DNA of 20,686 nucleotides from an uncultured Curvibacter sp. (GTDB taxonomy: Bacteria > Pseudomonadota > Gammaproteobacteria > Burkholderiales > Burkholderiaceae): positions 1 through 20,686 of the forward strand of contig CAMLNH010000008.1 of the NCBI GenBank assembly GCA_946481355.1. Reading direction: 5' to 3'. The translations under genes were made by a program, and so were the position numbers. Positions 8,435 through 16,633 of the stretch are shown one piece after another; the first letter of the stretch is position 1; every line of letters starts with the position of its first letter. The notes under the pieces are model-generated. The model saw nothing but the letters and a program-made list of their open reading frames with translations, was not told where the DNA came from and did no database searches.

Positions 8435-8472
8435 TCGAGTCGTTCCTTGTGGTTGTTACTGGAATGGACTCG

Positions 8473-8501
8473 ATGTTACGCAGCAGGCTCCCGGGTTTGA
8501 A
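8473..8501 (-). promoter_or_regulatory. candidate sigma-70 promoter of the exported gene run
   Basis: On the - strand, TTCAAA (8501-8496) and TAACAT (8478-8473) are separated by 17 bases. Each box matches the consensus at four of six positions. Transcription would begin near 8466, about 32 bases before the lipoprotein ATG. The match is modest. Confidence 0.3.
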
Positions 8502-8531
8502 TAGACCCAAAGGGCAGGTTGTTGCCCCTCG

Positions 8532-10271
8532 TCAGGTGCCGAAGGCTTGGCCCAGGAAGGCGCGCAACTGCATCGGCTTGACGGGTTTGGCCAAAATTCT
8601 CAGGCCGGCGGCTTCGGCGCGTTGCGTTTGTGCGTCACCCACATCACCCGTGACCAGCAGCGCCGGCAGCTCCTTGCCGACCGAGCTTCGTACTGCGAGC
8701 ACGGCTTCGATGCCGCTGGCGCCACCAGCGAGCCGCAGGTCGGCAAGCACCGCCTCGGGCTCAAATCCCTCGGTCAGTCGCTGGCGCGCACTGACCACGT
8801 CCTCTGCCGAACGTACCTCACACCCCCAGGCGCACAGCAAACCCGTCAGCGCAGCACGCGAGTCGACATCATCTTCAACCACCAGCACACGGCGCCGTAT
8901 CAGCAGTGTGTCGTTCGGTGTTGCGGGTGCGGCGATGGCGGTTGGCACGGCATCGCACAACGGCAGCGAGATACGGAACACGCTGCCCAGCCTGAGCGTG
9001 GACTGCACCTGCACGCGCAAGTCGAGCAGCTCGCTCAGGCGCTTGACAGTCGCCAGGCCCAGCCCGATGCCCAGCCGCCTGTCTCGCGCCGGGTTGCCCA
9101 CCTGGTAGAACTCTTCAAAGATGCGCGGCAGCTCGTGCTCGGCAATACCGATGCCGCTGTCCTCCACGCTGACCTCGATGCGGTCGTCCTGCACCCGGGT
9201 GGCCAGGCGCACACCGCCATGCTCTGTATAGCGCAGTGCGTTGGACAGCAGATTGGACAGCACGCGGACCACCAGACGGCGGTCACTGAGCACGGTCAGT
9301 GCGCTGCTGTCGATTTCCAGTTTCAGGCCCTTGTGTCTGGCCTGCAGTTCATGCGTTCGCGCCACCTCGCGCAGCAGTGTGTCGAGCGCAAATGCTTCCC
9401 GCCGAGGCACCACGCCCGCGACATCCACCTGGGCCAGTTCGAGCAGTTCGTCGACGATCTGCGTCATGCTGTCAACGCATTCAACCAGGCGCGCCGGCAC
9501 CTCATCGGCGCGCGCTGCGGCACCCCCTTCGTTCAGGGTGTGCGCGAGCAAACCCATGGCGTGCAAGGGCTGGCGCAAGTCGTGGTTGGCGGCGGCAAAG
9601 AAGCGTGCCTTCGCGTCGTGGGCCCGTTCGGCACGCTGGTTCTCCAGCCGCAAGGCCTCGATCAGCGCGGCGTTCTTGCGCCGCTCGGCCTGCGTCTGCG
9701 CCAGGGCCTGCGCCTGCCGGCGCCCCCCTTGCAAGGTGTACAGGCTGGTGGCCACCACCAGCGCTGCAAGCGTGAGGTGGTAGGCGTCGGCAATCCACAA
9801 GTCGCGCAAGGCCAACGGCCCCATCACGCTGACGACGAAGGCGACGAACACGGGATAGAAGGGTGGCAGGGGCACCGTAGCGCCGATGGCGATCGACGCC
9901 ACGACGATATGCAGCAGCGACTCGACCTCCGGCGCCGCCGGTTGCCGCCAGATCAGGCTCAACGAGACAAGCAGCAGCCCTTGCAGCAGGATGGTGCCGA
10001 ACGCCCAGGCGGCCCAGCGGTGCAGTCGATCGCGCGCCGGGCGCAGGCGGTGGTAGCGGCGCGCGCCCGCCATGCGCGCCAGACTGACGAGAACAAAGGC
10101 GAGCATCCAGCCATCGGCCACATCGGACCCATCACCGCTGCGAAACGCCCAGTACAGGATCAGGGCGCCCACCGTGGTCATCACCGACGTCAACAACGTG
10201 AAGCGGAACAGGTGGTCGAGTTGCTCGACTTCGAGCCCCTTGAGCCAGGCGCGCAGGCGCGGCCACAGCAT
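8532..10271 (-). CDS. membrane hybrid histidine kinase
   Basis: A 579-residue sensor kinase. The N-terminal 180 residues carry about six hydrophobic segments (for example 24-43, 88-108, 117-150, 163-180), a membrane sensor without a large periplasmic domain. A linker helix, about 183-222, leads to a HisKA domain with the phosphorylated His230 in AANHDLRQPLHAMG. The HATPase domain has the N-box Asn340/Asn344, the G1 box DSGIG (371-375) and the G2 box GIGLGLA (401-407). A C-terminal receiver, about 460-579, keeps Asp467/Asp468, phospho-acceptor Asp511, Thr541 and Lys562. There is no Hpt domain. The ATG directly follows the TAG of the LuxR-type regulator gene, so the two form a translationally coupled two-component pair. 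The signal is unknown. Confidence 0.93.
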   Translation of the reverse strand: MLWPRLRAWLKGLEVEQLDHLFRFTLLTSVMTTVGALILYWAFRSGDGSDVADGWMLAFVLVSLARMAGARRYHRLRPARDRLHRWAAWAFGTILLQGLLLVSLSLIWRQPAAPEVESLLHIVVASIAIGATVPLPPFYPVFVAFVVSVMGPLALRDLWIADAYHLTLAALVVATSLYTLQGGRRQAQALAQTQAERRKNAALIEALRLENQRAERAHDAKARFFAAANHDLRQPLHAMGLLAHTLNEGGAAARADEVPARLVECVDSMTQIVDELLELAQVDVAGVVPRREAFALDTLLREVARTHELQARHKGLKLEIDSSALTVLSDRRLVVRVLSNLLSNALRYTEHGGVRLATRVQDDRIEVSVEDSGIGIAEHELPRIFEEFYQVGNPARDRRLGIGLGLATVKRLSELLDLRVQVQSTLRLGSVFRISLPLCDAVPTAIAAPATPNDTLLIRRRVLVVEDDVDSRAALTGLLCAWGCEVRSAEDVVSARQRLTEGFEPEAVLADLRLAGGASGIEAVLAVRSSVGKELPALLVTGDVGDAQTQRAEAAGLRILAKPVKPMQLRAFLGQAFGT

Positions 10272-10868
10272 CTACAGCAGCCCCTGTTCGCGTGCGCGCA
10301 CCAGCAGATGGGTACGGTTGCGCGCGCTCAGCGCCTCCAGCAGCGCTGTGACATGCAATTTCACCGTGCGCTCGGCAATGCCCAGCTCCAGCGCAATGCG
10401 TTTGTTGGGCTGGCCTTGCGCCAGCAGGGTCAGCACTTCCATCTGACGCGCGGTGGGTCCGGCCCCGGCTGTGACGCGTCGAGCCGCTTCGTCGAACACC
10501 ACCTGGCCGTCGGCCACGCGTTGCAGCGCCGCCAGCAGCGCCTGAATGGAGGTTGATTTGCCCAGAAAACCGCTGGCTCCGGCCGCACGCGCTCGCAGCG
10601 CCAGTGCCGGGTCTTCATCGCCCGAGATCAGCACGCGCGCGACCAGCGGAAAGCGTTCACCGAAATGTCGCAGGCCCGCCAATCCGTCCGTGTCGCCCAG
10701 GCGGTAGTCGATCAGAACGATGTCGAGATCCGGCCTGGCGGCAGCCTGGGCCAGTCCGTCCACGATGGTCGGTGCCGTGAGAACCTCGACGCCTGATGCC
10801 GTTTGGCTCAAGGCGTGGGCAAACCCCACACTGAAGAGCGGATGATCGTCGATCAGCAGAAGCTTCAT
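10272..10868 (-). CDS. LuxR/NarL-type response regulator
   Basis: A 198-residue two-component regulator. The receiver domain, about 1-120, has the acidic pair Asp7/Asp8, phospho-acceptor Asp54 in LIDYRLGD, Ser82 and Lys104. The LuxR-type helix-turn-helix lies at about 137-198 (TARQMEVLTLLAQGQPNKRI, then ELGIAERTVKLHVTALLEAL). The frame is open 32 codons further upstream to 10964, but ATG 10868 gives the family start MKLLLIDDHPLF and is preferred, although no strong ribosome site precedes it. Its stop touches the ATG of the hybrid kinase, the likely partner. Phosphorylation would come directly from the kinase His or through its receiver; the order of transfer is not readable here. Targets are unknown. 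Confidence 0.93.
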   Translation of the reverse strand: MKLLLIDDHPLFSVGFAHALSQTASGVEVLTAPTIVDGLAQAAARPDLDIVLIDYRLGDTDGLAGLRHFGERFPLVARVLISGDEDPALALRARAAGASGFLGKSTSIQALLAALQRVADGQVVFDEAARRVTAGAGPTARQMEVLTLLAQGQPNKRIALELGIAERTVKLHVTALLEALSARNRTHLLVRAREQGLL

Positions 10869-11207
10869 CGGCGAGACTGTAACCGACGGCACGACGCCCG
10901 GAGCTGGCCGACGCCGCTCACATCGGAGGATCGAGACCCTCGGCAAGAGGCAGGCCTGGCTCACAACACGGCGAAGTAGTACCTGCGCCCGGATGAGACC
11001 GAGCCCACTGACGCAAGTCGGGGCAGCTCAGGCAAGCTCGATCCCTACGCTGGGAAGCTGGCCACCTCGACCAGGAATCGAGGCAACAAGATCGCGGAGA
11101 CAGCGGCACCATCCAACGCAGATCTCCACAAGGTCTCCTTTCGGCGCCCGAGATGGGGCCGGAGCGGACCGGATGCAAGAGCCGATGACCGGGAACCGGT
11201 CCAGAAC
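10869..11207. other. intergenic stretch between two signalling genes
   Basis: 339 bases without a convincing gene. Open frames here are antisense or out-of-frame tails of the neighbours. It must hold the promoter of the regulator-kinase pair and the transcript end of the GGDEF-EAL gene, both on the - strand. The only structure I see is a perfect hairpin, GACCGG-GAA-CCGGTC (11187-11201), just after the GGDEF-EAL stop, with no T-run, so termination there is doubtful. I found no promoter pair that I would defend. Confidence 0.6.
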
Positions 11208-13694
11208 TCAGACGTGTGCCGCGTGTTGTGAGCGCACACCGCGCAGGAAAGCCGAGAGTTCTTCCGCCGGCATGGGCCGGCCGTAGTGGTAGCCCTGGGC
11301 TTCGTCGCAGCCATAGGCGAGCAGCGCCTGCGCCATCTCGGCGGTTTCCACCCCCTCGGCAATGGTCGTGAGGCTGAGGCTGTGCGCCATCTGGACCACG
11401 GCACGCACAATGGCTGCGTCGTCGGCATTGGTGCAGAGTTCGCGCACGAAGCTCTGGTCGATCTTGAGCTTGTCGATGTCGAAACGCTTGAGGTAGGACA
11501 GGCTGGAGTAGCCGGTACCGAAGTCGTCGATGGAAAGCTTGACGCCGATCTGCTTGAGGCGCTTGAGGCTGGCGAGCACACCCTCGGCGTTCTGGATCAG
11601 GATGGACTCGGTCAGCTCCAGTTCGAGCAGATGCGGATCGAGCCCCGATTCCTCCAGCGCGCGCAGCACGGACTGCTCCACATCGCCGCGCTTGAACTGC
11701 ACGGCCGAGAGGTTGACGGCCATGGTCATGAGCGGCAGGCCCATGCGCTGCCACTCAACGGCCTGACGGCAGGCCTCGCGCAGCACCCAGACACCGATGG
11801 GGACGATGAGGCCACTGTCCTCGGCCACGGGAATGAAGCGGGCCGGCGGAATGAAGCCGCGCTCGGGATGCCGCCAGCGCAGCAAAGCCTCGACCCCGAC
11901 CACTTCGCCGCGGGCCAGATCGATCTGCGGCTGGTAATGCAGAACGAGCTCCCCGCGTTCCTGGGCCCGGTGCAGGCCGTTGCGCAGGCTCAGGTGCTCG
12001 GATGCCTCGCTGTTCATCGCCGCGTCGAAGAAGCGGTAGGTGTTGCGGCCGGCCTGCTTGGCCTGGTACATCGCGACCTCGGCCTTCTTGCGCAGGATGT
12101 CCAGATCGCGGCCGTCGTCGGGGTAGATGGCCAGCCCGGCCGAGGCCGAGATCGCGACCTCTTGCCCCTGCAGCATCACCGGCTCCTGCAACACCTCCAT
12201 GAGGGCGGAGATCTGCAGCGCCATGTCATCGGCGTGCTGCAGCTGGGGCATGAAGACATAGAACTCGTCGCCGCCCTGGCGGCTGACCACATCGGTGTCG
12301 CGCACGCAGGCGGTCAATCGTCGTGCCACCTCGCGCAGCAGCGCGTCACCGGCCTCGTGCCCGAGGCTGTCGTTGATGGCCTTGAAGTTGTCCAGATCCA
12401 GCTCCAGCAGCACGGCACGCGCATCCGGTGCCGCTACGGGTCCGATGGCATGGAGAAAACGCTCCTGCAACAGACGGTGGTTGGGCAGGCCGGTCAGGGT
12501 GTCGTGGTAGGCCAGGAATTCAATGCGCTTCTCGGCCGCTAGCTGGTCGGTGATGTCGCGGCCCACACCCTGGTAACCCAGAAACTCGCCCCCCGGACCG
12601 AAGACCGGGCTGCCGCTGGCAGCCAGAGTGCGAAAGACGCCGGGGGCCGACTCGATCTGGTAGACGAAGTCACGGAAGGTCTCGTGGCGCTCCAGCTGGC
12701 CGCGGTGTGCCTGCCATTGCTCGGGGCTCACCCCATGCACGGGCAGCTCCCAGCGCGCCTTGCCCAGCATCATGCGCTGGTCCAGCCCCAGCATGCCGTT
12801 GGAGATCTGGGTGAAGCGGAACTGGGCATCCTGCTCCCAGTAACCATCGGCCGACAGCCCGGTCAGCGTGCGCAGGCGTCCCTCGCTCTGGCTCAGGGCC
12901 TCGTAAGGCTGGCGCACGGCCGCCACGAAGATGTTGCGGTAGAGAAAGGCATAGGAAACGATCTTGAACACATGGCCGAAGATGTTCAGGAAATCCGAAG
13001 GTGCCTTGTAGTTGGAGAACACGATCTCGCCCATGGCCATGATGAAACAGGACGATGCGAAGGCATGGTGGCGCGCGCCCTGCTGCGCATCGGCGCGGTG
13101 GATGAAGAGCAGGCCCAGCAACACATAGCCGAGGAACAGTGCGTACTCGACGTAGCGCTTGAAGGTCGTCACGCCCTCCCCCGCTACAAAGGTCGCCGGC
13201 ACCAGATGCAGGCCCCAGGTGCCCAGCCAGAACAGGCCCGCGCACAGCAGCGCCGCCATGCCCAGCCAGGTGTGGCGCGACCACTGCAGACGCAAGCGCA
13301 GCAGCACCAGCAGCAGCGTGCAGAGGACCAGGGTGCGCCCGGCGAGCCAGAAGAAGATGGCGCGCGGGGTGGAGCTCTCCGTCACGAGCTTGGGCATGCC
13401 GTCGTAGGTAAGCGCATGTACCAGATCGACAAAGGCCACCACGGTGAAGCCGGCCAGCAGGATGCCGGATTCGGGCCGCCCCTGGCTGCGCAGATCGTGC
13501 CAGGCTACCACGACGATGAGGATGGCGACGATGACAGCAAAGAGTTCCAGCAGCAGGTGCAGCTGCAACATGCTGGCAGCGCGATCCTCGAACAGCGAGA
13601 ACGGTGGCAGCGCCATGGCGCCCACGAAGACCAGCAGGGCTGGCACGAGGAAGCGGCCATCGCGCTGCAGATAGGTCCTGAGCTGGTCCAGCAT
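11208..13694 (-). CDS. MASE3-PAS-GGDEF-EAL cyclic-di-GMP enzyme
   Basis: An 828-residue membrane protein that makes and/or breaks cyclic di-GMP. Residues 1 to about 260 hold seven to eight hydrophobic segments of MASE3 type; VDLVHALTYDGMPKLV at 89-104 is characteristic. A PAS domain follows at about 270-385. The GGDEF domain, about 388-555, has an intact active site RQGGDEF (472-478) and an RDTD inhibitory I-site (465-468) at the usual five-residue distance. The EAL domain, about 565-820, keeps E602-A-L, Asn661, Glu693, DDFGTG (723-728), Lys744, Glu780 and Gln800, so phosphodiesterase activity is expected as well. The frame is open to 13802, but ATG 13694 begins the protein where the family does; its ribosome site is weak. 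A 7-bp inverted repeat lies 26 bases upstream. Which activity dominates cannot be told from sequence. Confidence 0.94.
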   Translation of the reverse strand: MLDQLRTYLQRDGRFLVPALLVFVGAMALPPFSLFEDRAASMLQLHLLLELFAVIVAILIVVVAWHDLRSQGRPESGILLAGFTVVAFVDLVHALTYDGMPKLVTESSTPRAIFFWLAGRTLVLCTLLLVLLRLRLQWSRHTWLGMAALLCAGLFWLGTWGLHLVPATFVAGEGVTTFKRYVEYALFLGYVLLGLLFIHRADAQQGARHHAFASSCFIMAMGEIVFSNYKAPSDFLNIFGHVFKIVSYAFLYRNIFVAAVRQPYEALSQSEGRLRTLTGLSADGYWEQDAQFRFTQISNGMLGLDQRMMLGKARWELPVHGVSPEQWQAHRGQLERHETFRDFVYQIESAPGVFRTLAASGSPVFGPGGEFLGYQGVGRDITDQLAAEKRIEFLAYHDTLTGLPNHRLLQERFLHAIGPVAAPDARAVLLELDLDNFKAINDSLGHEAGDALLREVARRLTACVRDTDVVSRQGGDEFYVFMPQLQHADDMALQISALMEVLQEPVMLQGQEVAISASAGLAIYPDDGRDLDILRKKAEVAMYQAKQAGRNTYRFFDAAMNSEASEHLSLRNGLHRAQERGELVLHYQPQIDLARGEVVGVEALLRWRHPERGFIPPARFIPVAEDSGLIVPIGVWVLREACRQAVEWQRMGLPLMTMAVNLSAVQFKRGDVEQSVLRALEESGLDPHLLELELTESILIQNAEGVLASLKRLKQIGVKLSIDDFGTGYSSLSYLKRFDIDKLKIDQSFVRELCTNADDAAIVRAVVQMAHSLSLTTIAEGVETAEMAQALLAYGCDEAQGYHYGRPMPAEELSAFLRGVRSQHAAHV

Positions 13695-13719
13695 GGCGGC
13701 GGGTTTTCTTTCGGAAGCA

Positions 13720-13740
13720 ACAGGCTGCACACAAGCCTGT
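13720..13740. repeat. perfect 7-bp inverted repeat upstream of the GGDEF-EAL gene
   Basis: ACAGGCT (13720-13726), a seven-base spacer, then AGCCTGT (13734-13740). It lies 26 bases before the ATG of the GGDEF-EAL gene and 168 bases before the divergent bestrophin-family gene. It could be an operator for a dimeric regulator or a hairpin in the leader transcript. The symmetry is seen directly; the role is inferred. Confidence 0.45.
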
Positions 13741-13907
13741 CGGCTCGACGCATGGTAGCCGAAGCCCGAGCAGCAGACGCCTGGTCTCGCAACAAGGCAC
13801 ACCCGACGGTGGCTGATACGCGACAGCGTGCCCTAGCCCTGTCACAAAAGGACGGGCTCACACGTCTGAGGTCTGTACACCACCACGCCCCGCGGGACCC
13901 CGACACC

Positions 13908-14921
13908 ATGCACATCGGCAAGACCTACAGACCTCTCGAATTCCTCGCCTGGACGCGGCGAAGGACCTATGCCCTGATCCTGATCGCGCTGACCTCGGTT
14001 GCGACCTACAAGCTCGGCGGCTGGGCCTGGCTCGCCATTCCCTGGCCGGTGGCGGCACTGCTGGGCACGGCCGCCTCGTTCATCGTCGGGTTCAAGAATT
14101 CACAGACTTACGCCAGAACGCAGGAAGCTCAGCAGGCCTGGACTTCGATTGCCGTCGCCACCCGCTACTGGTCCCTGATCTGCCGCGATTTTCCCAAGGA
14201 CCGAACGCAGCTGGATCCGCTGCTTCGTCGGCACCTGGCGTGGCTGACCGTGCTGCGCTATCGCTCACGCGAGCCGCGCGTCTGGGAAAGCACCCGGGCA
14301 GGCTCCAACCAGGAGTACCAACGCCGGCACTACCAGGTGGCGGAACAGACCACGCCGCTGGCCACCGAGCTGCAGCGTGTATTCCCCCACCCGGGGCTAG
14401 AGGAGTTGTTGCAGGCGCCGCACCAGCTGGTCTGGCTCCTGAGCGAGCAGAGCGCGACCATCCGTGAAATGTATGTGCGGCAAGAGCTGGCCGTGCTGCA
14501 CCACACGGAAATGCAGAAGACACTCAAGGACCTGCTCGAACACCAGGGCCGCGTGGAGAAGATCAAGAACTTCCCCTACCCGCGCCAGTACGCCGTGATC
14601 AACAACATCTTCATCTGGTGCTTTGCCGCTGTTCTGCCACTGAGTCTGGTGCGCGAGTTCGACCGGCTGGGCGAGCACGTCGATCCCTTGCTGGCGGGAC
14701 ACATGACCTGGCTGGCGGTGCCGTTTGGGGTGCTGGTGGCCTGGCTCTACGCCACGCTGGACCAGGTGGGCAAAAGCACGGAGAACCCGTTCGAGGGCGG
14801 CGCCAACGACGTTCCGATCACACATGTCTGCCGGCAGCTGGAGCACGAATTGCGTGTGCTTCTCGGTGAGGTCCCGTCGTGGTCACCCACGGTGGATCCG
14901 GCCAGTCCGATCCTGCTCTAG
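13908..14921 (+). CDS. bestrophin-family channel protein
   Basis: A 337-residue bestrophin-like (RFP-TM) membrane protein. Bacterial relatives form pentameric ion channels in the inner membrane. The N-terminal helices, about 20-62, end in SFIVGFKNSQTYARTQEAQQ (57-76), where bestrophins carry a conserved G-x-N-x-A-Y-x-R stretch. A second characteristic block, VEKIKNFPYPRQYAVINNIF, begins at 216. The last helix pair covers about 230-285, followed by NPFEGGANDVPITHVCRQLE (293-312). The length fits bacterial homologues of about 300 residues. The frame is open far upstream, but only as antisense of the GGDEF-EAL gene. ATG 13908 is chosen because it starts the family N-terminus; its ribosome site (GGGA) is weak. 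It is convergent with the MOSC gene, with six bases between the two stops. Ion selectivity is unknown. Confidence 0.9.
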   Translation: MHIGKTYRPLEFLAWTRRRTYALILIALTSVATYKLGGWAWLAIPWPVAALLGTAASFIVGFKNSQTYARTQEAQQAWTSIAVATRYWSLICRDFPKDRTQLDPLLRRHLAWLTVLRYRSREPRVWESTRAGSNQEYQRRHYQVAEQTTPLATELQRVFPHPGLEELLQAPHQLVWLLSEQSATIREMYVRQELAVLHHTEMQKTLKDLLEHQGRVEKIKNFPYPRQYAVINNIFIWCFAAVLPLSLVREFDRLGEHVDPLLAGHMTWLAVPFGVLVAWLYATLDQVGKSTENPFEGGANDVPITHVCRQLEHELRVLLGEVPSWSPTVDPASPILL

Positions 14922-14941
14922 GACCGCTCAGACCGGGTCCT
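14920..14941. terminator. inverted repeat over the two convergent stop codons
   Basis: AGGACC (14920-14925) and GGTCCT (14936-14941) form a perfect six-base-pair stem with a ten-base loop. It covers the end of the bestrophin gene and of the convergent MOSC gene. It is placed like a shared terminator but has no T-run on either strand. Confidence 0.25.
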
Positions 14942-15791
14942 GCAGGTAGACAGCGTCGCCCACGTGCAGTTCACCGGCCTGACGCGGACTGCCGTAGATG
15001 CCGACGTTCTGGTCGGCGTATTTCACCACGGTGCGCAACGCCACCGGGTCGACGGGCAGGGCACGTTGCGCCCGCGTGATGGCCCCGCAGCGCGGTGTGG
15101 TGCCAGGACAGTCCAGCACCGCACTGCCGATCACGAGCTGTCGACCGATCCAGTCCTGCTCGATCAGGCCGCTTGCACCCGGACCGGTGTCGATGACGAG
15201 GTTGGGACGGAAACGACGCACGTCCCAGTCGGACCGGGGGTTGAGGGTCTGCAGCCAGGCCAGCGTGGCGGTGGTCAGCAGATGAAAGGGCGTGACAAGA
15301 AAAAAGGTGCCGGGCAAGACCACGAACTCAGCGGCCGCGGCGGGCACGTCGGTCAGGAAGCCGGGCAGGGCTTCGTCGGCCTCGCGCGTGAACGTGGCCT
15401 TGAGTTCTGCCAGCCAAGTGTGCGCGTCCCGCCGGTGGCGGCGGTAGAACGCCAGATCGGAAGACGGGCGCAGGGGTTCGAGCGTCGAGGCGTGGCCGAT
15501 CAGCTGGGACACACGCGCCTGCGCTTCGGCGCTGGTGCCTTCGAGCACGGAACCGTCGGGGAACAGGATGTCTACTTGATCCACGGCCCGAGCATGGACG
15601 CGCGCAGCACACAGCAGCAGCTCGGGACGGAACTTGCAGCTCTGGATTTCCTCGCGAGCGCTGTCACGCACCGCCCAGATGCGATCACCGATCAGGCCTT
15701 GTGCCCCAAGTTGCGCCACCGACAGGCTCTCGCCGGCCATGCCCTTGACCGGGTACCGCCAGATCTCGCTGATTTCGCCCACCTTGGTCAC
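14928..15791 (-). CDS. MOSC-domain protein with MOSC N-terminal barrel
   Basis: A 287-residue MOSC protein, a family related to the molybdenum-cofactor sulfurase C-terminus and the mARC/YcbX reductases. The N-terminal beta-barrel begins ISEIWRYPVKGMAGESLSV (7-25), the usual MOSC_N opening. The catalytic MOSC part has RRFRPNLVIDTG (192-203) and DCPGTTPRCGAITRAQ (227-242), with Cys228 and Cys235 as candidate cofactor or sulfur ligands, and ends NVGIYGSP with a short tail. The frame is open to 15878, but GTG 15791 is preferred because a full AGGAGG lies nine bases upstream at 15801-15806 and the protein then starts at the family N-terminus. There is no reductase ferredoxin domain, so any electron partner is encoded elsewhere. 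The substrate is unknown. It lies between the bestrophin gene (convergent) and the CBS gene. Confidence 0.9.
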   Translation of the reverse strand: MTKVGEISEIWRYPVKGMAGESLSVAQLGAQGLIGDRIWAVRDSAREEIQSCKFRPELLLCAARVHARAVDQVDILFPDGSVLEGTSAEAQARVSQLIGHASTLEPLRPSSDLAFYRRHRRDAHTWLAELKATFTREADEALPGFLTDVPAAAAEFVVLPGTFFLVTPFHLLTTATLAWLQTLNPRSDWDVRRFRPNLVIDTGPGASGLIEQDWIGRQLVIGSAVLDCPGTTPRCGAITRAQRALPVDPVALRTVVKYADQNVGIYGSPRQAGELHVGDAVYLQDPV

Positions 15792-15800
15792 GACGCATGC

Positions 15801-15806
15801 CCTCCT
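15801..15806 (-). promoter_or_regulatory. ribosome binding site that fixes the GTG start of the MOSC gene
   Basis: A perfect AGGAGG on the - strand ends nine bases before GTG 15791. It decides against the upstream start at 15878. An ATG also falls within the spacer, but its frame gives no family protein. Confidence 0.7.
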
Positions 15807-15935
15807 GCTATGGCTGAGACCATTCTCGCAAGAAAAGTGCCCGCCACGCGTGCAAGCCGATGTCGGAATGGAGCTCACACAGCCAGTGGCCGCGCCAGAG
15901 GCTGGATCGTGCGCGCAGACTTCCGAGCCCCTCAG

Positions 15936-16604
15936 CTAGCTCCAGAGATCCAGCGGCGGGTCGTGCACCACGGCCTGCAGGATGTCGCTGCGCGAGATGA
16001 AGCCTGTGAGCTTGCCGTCTTCCGCCACCACGGGTAGACCGGGCAGGCGGGTGTCGAGCAGGACACGGGCCACGCGGCGCAGATCGGTGTCCTCGCTCAC
16101 GGCAGGCACGGGGCTGATCATCACGGCCGAGACCGGTTCCATGAGCAGGGCACGCCAGACCAGGGTGGAGGCGTCGGGCTGGGGCAGGCGGTCCAGGTTC
16201 AAGAGCTCGGCACGTGTCAGCAGGCCCACGAGTTCGCCGCTTGCGGCCAGCACGGGCGCCTGGCCCATGCCCTGTGCGCCCAGCAGTTGCCAGGCTTCCA
16301 GCACGGTCATGTCCGGGCTCACGGTCCGGACCTGCCGGCTCATGACGTCGGCCACGCGGCTCAGGGGATGACGCTCGGGCCCCTGGCCGCTGGCCTGGGC
16401 ATAGGCGTTGAGGGCCGCGCCGGCCGCGTAGCTGCGCGCCTGCACGGGCGCGACGGCCTGGCCGTTGCTCGCCTCGGTCCCGCTGGTCTGTTCATGAGCC
16501 TGCAGACGACGCATGCGCATCACGGAGCGCAAAGCCTCGACACGCCAGAGATCTTCCATCGCACCGCGAAAGATGCGCCCGCTTTCGCCGTAGATCGAGA
16601 ACAT
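15936..16604 (-). CDS. protein with paired CBS domains
   Basis: A 222-residue soluble protein. Two CBS motifs occupy about residues 82-138 (VADVMSRQVRTVSPDMTVLE ... PVLAASGELVGLLTRAELL) and 153-212 (LLMEPVSAVMISPVPAVSED ... LPVVAEDGKLTGFISRSDIL). Such a pair normally forms a Bateman module that binds adenosyl nucleotides. The first 80 residues are a basic and then Ala/Gln-rich, probably disordered stretch without a known domain, and no effector enzyme is attached, so it may act by binding a partner. The ATG at 16604 is supported by AGGAGG at 16611-16616 with six bases of spacing. It follows hemW on the same strand after 58 bases that contain a good candidate promoter, so it can be transcribed separately. 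The ligand and partner are unknown. Confidence 0.9.
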   Translation of the reverse strand: MFSIYGESGRIFRGAMEDLWRVEALRSVMRMRRLQAHEQTSGTEASNGQAVAPVQARSYAAGAALNAYAQASGQGPERHPLSRVADVMSRQVRTVSPDMTVLEAWQLLGAQGMGQAPVLAASGELVGLLTRAELLNLDRLPQPDASTLVWRALLMEPVSAVMISPVPAVSEDTDLRRVARVLLDTRLPGLPVVAEDGKLTGFISRSDILQAVVHDPPLDLWS

Positions 16605-16633
16605 GCCGCTCCTCCTCTGCCCTGCCTGGTCCG

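Noticed and set aside
8547..10556. A 669-codon open frame on the + strand
   Set aside because: It is antisense to the hybrid kinase and regulator, is rich in His, Gln, Arg and Ala, and shows no domain; it arises from GC-rich third positions of the true genes.
11187..11201. Perfect hairpin GACCGG-GAA-CCGGTC as terminator of the GGDEF-EAL gene
   Set aside because: No T-run follows on the - strand; six-base stems occur by chance in such GC-rich DNA, so it is noted only under the intergenic entry.
11286..12542. A 418-codon open frame on the + strand
   Set aside because: It is antisense to the GGDEF and EAL domains, whose motifs are all on the other strand.
13695..13802. 36 extra codons at the N-terminus of the GGDEF-EAL protein
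   Set aside because: The extension includes the 7-bp inverted repeat and Cys/Ser-rich sequence unlike a membrane protein start; ATG 13694 fits the MASE3 family.
12684..13907. A long N-terminal extension of the bestrophin frame
   Set aside because: It is antisense to the GGDEF-EAL gene and low-complexity; the family protein starts at ATG 13908.
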